Below are positions 1 through 5,687 of a stretch of 8,181 nucleotides of DNA, one piece after another (positions within the stretch are counted from its first letter, which is position 1; each line of letters begins with the position of its first letter). A model generated the notes under the pieces. It worked only from the letters and a program-made list of their open reading frames with translations, searched no databases and was not told where the DNA came from. A program made the translations under genes and the position numbers. The DNA is from Oscillospiraceae bacterium (GTDB lineage Bacteria > Bacillota > Clostridia > Oscillospirales > Oscillospiraceae), in NCBI GenBank assembly GCA_017409645.1, contig JAFQSI010000184.1:1-8181 (forward strand), in the 5' to 3' direction.

Positions 1-3000
1 ACGCCTCCAACTGGGCCGCGACGACCCTGCATGGATATCTGTACAACGACGACGTCTCCTTCGACTCCGTGGGCGCTCCCGGTTCCTATTCCAGCGCCTT
101 CACCGTGGCCTCCGTGGAGAATGACGGCACCGTGGGCTTCTGCTTCACCGCCAACGGCCAGAGGGCCTTCTACGTGGAGACGCTGGGCTACGGCAACACC
201 GCCATGCACACCCTGGACAAGAGCCTGGACCTGGACGGCACCGAGTATGAGTATGTCTTCCTGGACGGCCTGGGCTATGAGGACGAGTACACGGGCATCG
301 ACGTCACCGGCAAGGTGGTCTTTGTCCAGCGCGGTACCCTGAATTTCGCCGTCAAGGCCAACAACGCCCTGAGCCGCGGCGCCGTGGGCGTGGTGGTCTA
401 CAACAACCAGCCCGGCGTCAGCAACATGGACCTGACCGGTCTGAGCTACGCCGCTCCCGTGGTCAGCATCACCCAGGCCGAGGGCGCAGCCATTCGGGCT
501 GTCTCTGAGGACAGGGGCAATTACCTGACCGGCAAGCTGACCGTCTACGGCAAGCAGGGCATCGGCGTGAAGAACTCCGAGTATTACACCATGAGCGACT
601 TCAGCTCCTGGGGCGTGCCCGGCAACCTGACCCTGAAGCCCGAGATCACCGCCCCCGGCGGCATGATCTATTCCCTCTGGGGCTCCAACGCCGTCACCGG
701 CGGCGGCTCCGACAAGTATGAGACGATGTCCGGCACCTCTATGGCCGCTCCCCAGATCACCGGCATGGCCGCGCTGCTGGCCCAGCACTATCAGGAGAAC
801 GGCATGGCTGAGGAGTCCGGCCTGAGTGCCCGCCATCTGGCCCAGAGCCTGCTGATGTCCACCGCCGAGCCCCTGTATGAGGAAGCTTCCGGCGGCAATT
901 ACTACTCCCTGCTCAATCAGGGCGCGGGCCTGGCCCGTGTGGATCTGGCTGCCCAGGCCGACTCCTTCGTCAAGGTCGAGGGCCAGAACGACTACAAGGT
1001 CAAGGCCGAGCTGGGCGACGATCCGGAGCGCACCGGCATCTATGAATTCGACTTCACCATCACCAACATGACCGGCTCTGAGAAGGTCTATGAGCTGGAT
1101 GCGGATCTGTTCCGCCAGGATGTCTTCGAGTACCAGGAGGGCAGCGAGATCTGGCTGCTGGACACCTGGACCACCGCTCTGGATGGGGATGTGACCTTCC
1201 GCGTCTCCGACAGCGGGGAGGAAGCCTTCACTTGCGACCTCAACGGCGACGGCAAGACCAACGAGCGGGACGCCGACTATCTGCTGGAGTACATGGTCGG
1301 CAATGTGTCCGAGCTGAGTGGTGAGGCCGATCTCAGCGGCGACGGCAACATCACCTCCTACGACGCTCACCTGCTGCTGGCGAAGCTGGATACCGGCGCT
1401 GCCGGCAAGCTGGTCACGGTCCCTGCGAAGGGCTCTGTCACCATCGGCGTGGAGATCGCCCTGACCGAGGAGGCCAAGGCCGAGCTGGACACCGAGACCC
1501 CCAATGGCACCTATGTCGAGGCCTTCGTCTATGCCCGTGGCGTCGCTGACGACGAGGGCAATGCGGGTACCGTCCATTCCATCCCCGTGCTGGCCTTCTA
1601 CGGCGACTGGTCCGATCCGAGCATGTTCGACCGGGGCACCCTGATGGATCTGGTCTACATGACCTCCAACGTGGCGCCCTACCTGTACCGCTTCATCGGC
1701 CCCTACGGCAACACCCTGGGCGTCGACTTCGGCGACGGTACCGAGTATTACTTCGGCGGCAACCCCGTGCTGGATGACGAGCATTATCTGCCCGAGCGCA
1801 ACGCCTTCTCCAGCACCAACGGCTCCAAGCTCACCGAGCAGGGCTTCACCCTGATCCGCGGCGCAGGCGCAGCCCGGATCCAGGTGCTGAACGCCAAGAC
1901 CGGCGAGGTCTATCTGGAGAAGCAGCTGGACGAGATGTACCCCGCCTACTACAACGCAGGCCTGGGCGCCTGGGAGAACACCATCCAGTACGCCAAGCTC
2001 AACTGGACGGGCACCGACGCCGCGGGCAAGCCTCTGCCCGAGGGCACCGGGGTCAACGTGACCCTGACCGCAGTCACCCAGTACGACCGCAAGGCCGACG
2101 GCAGCTACAGCTTTGAGGATCTGGGCAAGGGCTCCAGCCTGACCACCTCCTTCACCATCGACAACACCGCCCCCGAGGCAACCGATATCGATGTCTCCCG
2201 GCTCGATGCCGACAAGCTGACCGTCAAGGCAAAGGACAACCGCTACGTTGCCGCCGTGGCCCTGCTGAACGCCAACGGCAGCAAGCTGCTGAATGTCCTG
2301 TCCCCCAACCAGACCGAGCTGGGCAAGGAGGTCGCCGTGGAGCTGGATCTGACCGGCATCTACGGCAACAACTTCTTGGTGGCTGTCTTCGACTACGCCC
2401 AGAACATGACCGTCTATGAGGTGGAGCTGAACCTGGGCAGCCCCGAGCGGAACTACTTCACCGCCATCGACTACAACACCATGAGCTATGTCAGCGTGGA
2501 TATGCAGGGCCAGACCTCCCCCATCGCGGACACCGGTCTGCCCGTGCTGGCTCGTGCCGCAGAATATGTGGGCGGATACGTCTTCACCGTCACCGCCGAC
2601 AACAGCCTGTGCGTTGCCAACGACGAGGATCTGACCGTCACCGAGCGGATCTGCAAGCTGGACCCCTACGGCGAGCTGCTGATGACCACCGTCAACGACC
2701 TGGCCTACAACTACGCCGACGGCAACCTCTACATCCAGTACTACTCCCAGTACAACTACGAGGCTGCGCCCTACCTGGCCATCGTGGACATGGGCGACGG
2801 CACCCTGGAGCAGCTGTGTGAGCTGCCCACCGACGTCAACACCATGGCCATCTCCACCGACGGCACCTTCTACTCCGCAGGCTACAACAGCAACATCCTC
2901 TACAAGTACACCCTGGCCGACATCTTCTCCGGCAGGGGCATGACCCAGGTGGGCGAGATGGGCTACTACTACTCCGCTTACCTGACCTCCATGGCCTGGG

Positions 3001-5177
3001 ACCACAACACCGGCAAGCTCTACTGGGCCTTCCCCAACACCCTGGTGGAGATCGATCCCGAGACTGCCGCGCCCACGATGCTGGGCTACCACGAGGCCAT
3101 GCTGGTTGGCCTGTACACCCGTCCTGACTACGACGAGGGTATGTTTGATCCCGTGGACACCGTGGATCGCCTGGAGCTGAACAACTACGATACCCGCGTC
3201 ATGCTGAATTCCAGCTTCCAGCTGGAGGCCACCGTCTGGCCCTGGAACGCTTCCGACCGGACCGTCACCTGGACCACCTCCGACGCTTCCGTTGCCACCG
3301 TGGACGCCAAGGGCGTCATCACCGGCCTGAAGGAGGGAACCTGCACCATTACCGCCACCTCCAACCTGGATCCCACGGTCAGCATGGACTGCCGGATCGA
3401 GGTCTTCCGGATGGAGAAGACCCTCAACGCCCTCATCTGGGATGAGAACGGTGAGATCTGGATGAGCGAGTTCAACACCGCCGAGCTGCCGGAGTACACC
3501 AAGCTCAGCGACAAGAGCCTGGGCCATGACCTGGCCGCAGCCACCATCGACGAGAACGGCAACATCTACGCCGCCTCCCTGGATGTGAACGAGCTGAAGT
3601 CCACCCTCTACAAGCTCGACGGCACCACCTACGAGGCCACCAAGATCGGCCCCTCCACCGACGGCTATGTGGATCTGGCCCCCGCACCCGGTCAGGGCAA
3701 GGATCGTCTGATGGCCGTCTACGGCGGCAACGTCCTGAACGTGGATGCCGCCACCGGCGACTACTACAACCACTACTACATGTTCTCCTACAACCTGGTG
3801 GCACTGGCCTATGTGGGCACCGAGCCCTACACCGACTGGGGCTACAACACCACCGTGGACTGGTACTTCATCATCGACCGGGTGGGCTATGTGTACCTGA
3901 TGGGCTTCCTGGAGCAGAACGGCAGCTACTACTACATCGAGCATGACGCCCTGGCTCCCGGCGGCATCTACACCCAGGTCCCCTTCGAGATGGAGACGCC
4001 CTACTTCGGCTCCGCCCATTTCGACGGCGAGTTCCTGTACTACTCCGCCTACAAGCAGAGCAAGGACAATGTCACCCTGATGGCCATCGATGTGGCCGGC
4101 GGCAGCAAGGCCTGCTATGAGCTGGGTACCTTTGCCGACACCGTCTGGCCCGTGGCAGGTCTGATGGAGCTTGACGGCGTGGACAACAACATCGCCATCA
4201 TCCACTCCGCTCAGAATGGCGTTGAGACCATGTCCCAGCCCAAGCCTGTCGAAAAGGCTGAGCTGCAGGGCATCCGGGAGGAGAAGGCTGAGGGCACCCT
4301 GAACAATGCCATCCAGCCCATGTCCAGCGCCGACGCCAAGGACGGCCTGGTCTATGTGGATGTGACACTGCCCCATGCCGACACCAATGCCGAGATGACC
4401 GTCACCTTCGACACCGAAAAGCTGGAGCTGACCGATGTCAGCGGCAGCACCACCGCCTTTGCATGGAACGCAGAGGACGGCAGGATCGACCTGGCTCTGG
4501 CCGAGGCTGATGTGATCTCTGAGACGACGACGGTTGCCCGGCTGACCTTCCGGGCCATCGGCGACGGCGAGACGACTGTCTCCATCGTCACCGACGGTCT
4601 GGGCAGCGAGCCCTGCGGCCACGATGAGCTGATCAGCATCGCCCTGCCCCTGGCATTTACCGATGTTCCCGAGGGCTCCTACTACTACGATCCCGTCCGG
4701 TGGGCCGTGGAGAAGGGCGTCACCGAGGGTACCTCCGACACCACCTTCTCTCCCGCCAACAACTGCCTGCGGGCTCACGTGGTCACCTTCCTGTGGCGTG
4801 CCGCCGGCTGCCCCGCACCCAAGACCACCGTCAATCCCTTCGTGGATGTGGAAAAGGGCACCTTCTACTACGACGCTGTTCTGTGGGCCGTGGAAAACGG
4901 CATCACCTCCGGTGTGGATGACACTCACTTCGCCCCCGGCATGGACTGCACCCGTATCCAGGTCGTGACCTTCCTGTACCGGGCCAAGGGTAGCCCCGCT
5001 GTGGGTTCCACCGCGAACCCCTTCGTGGACGTTCCCAACGGCGGATGGTTCACCACGCCCGTTCTGTGGGCTCTGGAGAACGGCGTCACCGAGGGCGTGG
5101 ATCCCACGCACTTTGCCCCCTCGACCATCTGCAACCGCGCCCAGGTCGTCACCTTCCTGTACCGCGCATACAAGTAA
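1..5177 (+). CDS. Cell-wall subtilase (S8, lactocepin/C5a-peptidase-like) with internal dockerin, BIG2, cohesin-like and SLH domains; 5' partial
   Basis: The frame is open from base 3 to TAA at 5175-5177, so 1724 residues are visible (base 3 = residue 1) and the start lies outside the window. The fragment begins just after where the oxyanion-hole Asn should be, with VGAPGSYSSAFTVASVEN, a subtilase signature. A PA domain follows (about 84-172, GKVVFVQRG), then FSSWG, KPEITAPGG and the catalytic Ser246 in GTSMAAP (Ser codon 738-740). The Asp and His are upstream. Next come an Fn3-like domain (319-542) split by a dockerin-like doublet (411-462), a FlgD/Ig-like stretch (662-722), propeller-like repeats (847-1032 and 1139-1407) split by BIG2 (1055-1135), a linker, a cohesin-like domain (1446-1544) and three SLH repeats (1551-1724). 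By family it should be an exported endopeptidase held on the cell wall and cutting extracellular proteins or peptides; the substrate is unknown. The chain is acidic and tyrosine-rich. The protease and SLH calls are firm, the propeller and cohesin calls tentative. Confidence 0.93.
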   Translation, partial: ASNWAATTLHGYLYNDDVSFDSVGAPGSYSSAFTVASVENDGTVGFCFTANGQRAFYVETLGYGNTAMHTLDKSLDLDGTEYEYVFLDGLGYEDEYTGIDVTGKVVFVQRGTLNFAVKANNALSRGAVGVVVYNNQPGVSNMDLTGLSYAAPVVSITQAEGAAIRAVSEDRGNYLTGKLTVYGKQGIGVKNSEYYTMSDFSSWGVPGNLTLKPEITAPGGMIYSLWGSNAVTGGGSDKYETMSGTSMAAPQITGMAALLAQHYQENGMAEESGLSARHLAQSLLMSTAEPLYEEASGGNYYSLLNQGAGLARVDLAAQADSFVKVEGQNDYKVKAELGDDPERTGIYEFDFTITNMTGSEKVYELDADLFRQDVFEYQEGSEIWLLDTWTTALDGDVTFRVSDSGEEAFTCDLNGDGKTNERDADYLLEYMVGNVSELSGEADLSGDGNITSYDAHLLLAKLDTGAAGKLVTVPAKGSVTIGVEIALTEEAKAELDTETPNGTYVEAFVYARGVADDEGNAGTVHSIPVLAFYGDWSDPSMFDRGTLMDLVYMTSNVAPYLYRFIGPYGNTLGVDFGDGTEYYFGGNPVLDDEHYLPERNAFSSTNGSKLTEQGFTLIRGAGAARIQVLNAKTGEVYLEKQLDEMYPAYYNAGLGAWENTIQYAKLNWTGTDAAGKPLPEGTGVNVTLTAVTQYDRKADGSYSFEDLGKGSSLTTSFTIDNTAPEATDIDVSRLDADKLTVKAKDNRYVAAVALLNANGSKLLNVLSPNQTELGKEVAVELDLTGIYGNNFLVAVFDYAQNMTVYEVELNLGSPERNYFTAIDYNTMSYVSVDMQGQTSPIADTGLPVLARAAEYVGGYVFTVTADNSLCVANDEDLTVTERICKLDPYGELLMTTVNDLAYNYADGNLYIQYYSQYNYEAAPYLAIVDMGDGTLEQLCELPTDVNTMAISTDGTFYSAGYNSNILYKYTLADIFSGRGMTQVGEMGYYYSAYLTSMAWDHNTGKLYWAFPNTLVEIDPETAAPTMLGYHEAMLVGLYTRPDYDEGMFDPVDTVDRLELNNYDTRVMLNSSFQLEATVWPWNASDRTVTWTTSDASVATVDAKGVITGLKEGTCTITATSNLDPTVSMDCRIEVFRMEKTLNALIWDENGEIWMSEFNTAELPEYTKLSDKSLGHDLAAATIDENGNIYAASLDVNELKSTLYKLDGTTYEATKIGPSTDGYVDLAPAPGQGKDRLMAVYGGNVLNVDAATGDYYNHYYMFSYNLVALAYVGTEPYTDWGYNTTVDWYFIIDRVGYVYLMGFLEQNGSYYYIEHDALAPGGIYTQVPFEMETPYFGSAHFDGEFLYYSAYKQSKDNVTLMAIDVAGGSKACYELGTFADTVWPVAGLMELDGVDNNIAIIHSAQNGVETMSQPKPVEKAELQGIREEKAEGTLNNAIQPMSSADAKDGLVYVDVTLPHADTNAEMTVTFDTEKLELTDVSGSTTAFAWNAEDGRIDLALAEADVISETTTVARLTFRAIGDGETTVSIVTDGLGSEPCGHDELISIALPLAFTDVPEGSYYYDPVRWAVEKGVTEGTSDTTFSPANNCLRAHVVTFLWRAAGCPAPKTTVNPFVDVEKGTFYYDAVLWAVENGITSGVDDTHFAPGMDCTRIQVVTFLYRAKGSPAVGSTANPFVDVPNGGWFTTPVLWALENGVTEGVDPTHFAPSTICNRAQVVTFLYRAYK
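1233..1388 (+). other. Dockerin-like type I domain: two calcium-binding loops inside the surface protease
   Basis: Two repeats of about 22 residues each carry a 12-residue calcium loop. The first is DLNGDGKTNERD with ligands D412, N414, D416 and D423 of the visible fragment. The second is DLSGDGNITSYD with D443, S445, D447 and D454. Each loop is followed by a short hydrophobic helix (ADYLLEYM, AHLLLAKL). This is the F-hand duplication of type I dockerins, which in cellulosomes bind cohesins. Here it lies in mid-chain rather than at the C-terminus, and Fn3-like sequence appears to resume after it. The binding partner is unknown; a purely structural calcium-binding role is also possible. Confidence 0.85.
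4338..4634 (+). other. Cohesin-like beta-sandwich domain of the surface protease
   Basis: Residues 1446-1544 of the fragment run from DGLVYVDVTLP through AEMTVTFDTEKLELTDVSG and ARLTFRAIGDGETTVSI. The order of strands, the FDTEKLELTDV element and the late LTFRA-GDGETTVSI strand pair resemble cohesin or related adhesin beta-sandwich domains. It sits between a charged linker (about 1409-1445) and the SLH repeats. Cohesins bind dockerins, and this chain also carries a dockerin-like domain. The assignment rests on pattern only; another Ig-like or carbohydrate-binding fold is possible. Confidence 0.5.
4653..5174 (+). repeat. Three SLH (S-layer homology) repeats at the C-terminus of the surface protease
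   Basis: Three repeats of about 52 residues lie at 4653-4808, 4833-4991 and 5016-5174. Each has F(T/V)DV, then a W-A-(V/L)-E-(K/N)-G helix, a G-(T/V)-D-x-T-F/H-x-P loop and a C-x-R-x-x-VVTFL(W/Y)R helix. SLH triplets bind pyruvylated secondary wall polymers and fix exported proteins to the wall. The DNA of repeats 2 and 3 is nearly identical over about 25 bases around the VVTFLYR codons (from 4958 and from 5141). The usual TRAE motif is replaced by LRAH, TRIQ and NRAQ. The chain ends two residues after the last helix. Confidence 0.95.
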
Positions 5178-5207
5178 TTGACGCAGAATTGACCCCATAA
5201 CCCAACG

Positions 5208-5243
5208 CAGGCCCGCCGGAAGGCGGGCCTGTATGTTTGATTT
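5208..5243 (+). terminator. Rho-independent terminator after the surface protease
   Basis: A perfect 10-bp stem (CAGGCCCGCC, 5208-5217, with GGCGGGCCTG, 5222-5231) is closed by the tetraloop GGAA, a GNRA type. It begins 30 bases after the protease stop codon. A broken T-rich run (TATGTTTGATTT) follows. The stem is strong but the U tract is imperfect. The T-rich run also carries the -35 box of the next promoter. Confidence 0.85.
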
Positions 5244-5265
5244 CCTGGGCAAGATATGATAAAAT
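5237..5265 (+). promoter_or_regulatory. Sigma-A-type extended -10 promoter for the arsC-like/recQ operon
   Basis: The -35 box is TTGATT (5237-5242), the spacer is 17 bases, and the -10 box is TAAAAT (5260-5265) with TGA directly in front, an extended -10. An overlapping alternative -10, TATGAT (5255-5260), has a worse spacing to this -35. The expected start point is near 5272, giving a leader of about 20 bases. The Shine-Dalgarno AGGAGGT (5278-5284) then sits 6 bases before the ATG at 5291. Confidence 0.75.
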
Positions 5266-5290
5266 GAGAAAAAACTCAGGAGGTATCCCT

Positions 5291-5644
5291 ATGCTGTTCA
5301 TCGAATATCCGCCCTGCACCACCTGCAAAAAGGCAAAGAAGTGGCTCCGGGACCACGATCTCGAATTCACCGCCCGGCACATCAAGGAGCAGAACCCTGC
5401 CGCCGAAGAGCTGTCTGCCTGGCAGGAAAAGAGCGGACTGGAGCTGAAGAAGTTTTTCAACACCAGCGGCATGCTGTACCGGGAGCTGGGTCTGAAGGAC
5501 AAGCTTCCCGCCATGAGCCGGGAGGAGCAGCTGCAGCTGCTCAGCTCCGACGGCATGCTGGTCAAGCGGCCCATCCTGGTCACGGAAGACACCGTCCTGG
5601 TGGGCTTCCGGGAGAAGGAATGGGAGAAGCTGTTGCAAAAATAA
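5291..5644 (+). CDS. ArsC/Spx-family thioredoxin-fold protein (YusI/YffB-like)
   Basis: The 117-residue product belongs to the ArsC family (thioredoxin fold). It has the N-terminal strand MLFIEYPP followed by the redox motif C9-T-T-C12, then KKAKKWL. FFNTSG (55-60) with YREL (63-66) comes next, and the conserved R93-P94 (KRPILV) precedes the last strand. The CxxC matches Spx-type proteins, while the FNTSG/LKDKL pattern and the lack of the longer Spx C-terminus favour the YusI/YffB branch, whose members are often called arsenate reductase-like without proof of arsenate reduction. No arsenic genes are nearby. ATG 5291 is chosen because AGGAGGT lies 6 bases upstream; a longer in-frame TTG start at 5237 would fall within the promoter. 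It is the first gene of an apparent operon with recQ. A thiol-redox or stress role is likely, the exact reaction unknown. Confidence 0.9.
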   Translation: MLFIEYPPCTTCKKAKKWLRDHDLEFTARHIKEQNPAAEELSAWQEKSGLELKKFFNTSGMLYRELGLKDKLPAMSREEQLQLLSSDGMLVKRPILVTEDTVLVGFREKEWEKLLQK

Positions 5645-5661
5645 CCGGTTTGTGGTACGAT
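5633..5661 (+). promoter_or_regulatory. Possible internal extended -10 promoter for recQ
   Basis: TTGCAA (5633-5638) and TACGAT (5656-5661) are 17 bases apart, and TGG directly precedes the -10 box. Each hexamer matches the consensus at four of six positions. The -35 box lies in the last codons of the upstream gene, and the expected start near 5668 would leave about 20 bases before the recQ ATG. It could give recQ independent expression, but transcription from the upstream promoter would also suffice. Confidence 0.4.
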
Positions 5662-5672
5662 AACCGGGTTTG
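5641..5672 (+). repeat. Imperfect direct repeat (and potential hairpin) in the arsC-like/recQ gap
   Basis: ATAACCGGTTTG (5641-5652) recurs as ATAACCGGGTTTG (5660-5672), differing by one inserted G. The core AACCGGTT is self-complementary, so the two copies can also pair as an 8-bp stem with one bulged G and an 11-base loop. One copy lies in the spacer of the possible recQ promoter, the other runs from the end of its -10 box across the expected start. It could be an operator, an RNA hairpin before the recQ ribosome binding site, or chance. Confidence 0.45.
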
Positions 5673-5687
5673 AAAGGAGGGGAGATC

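Noticed and set aside
69..71. GTG at 69 as start of the surface protease
   Set aside because: The frame is open to the window edge and the residues before 69 already read as subtilase sequence, so the gene is cut by the window. No Shine-Dalgarno precedes 69.
3185..4639. Minus-strand open frames at 3185-3565, 3505-3804 and 4352-4639
   Set aside because: All lie opposite the surface protease, which is continuous and domain-rich here. They show only biased Ser, Arg or Val composition.
5237..5290. Upstream TTG start for the arsC-like protein
   Set aside because: It would overlap the promoter and lie upstream of the expected transcript start; ATG 5291 has AGGAGGT at the right distance and begins the family's first strand.
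5291..5644. Calling the 117-residue protein a proven arsenate reductase or Spx
   Set aside because: It has a CxxC like Spx but lacks the longer C-terminal part of Spx, and no arsenic resistance genes are nearby; only the family can be supported.
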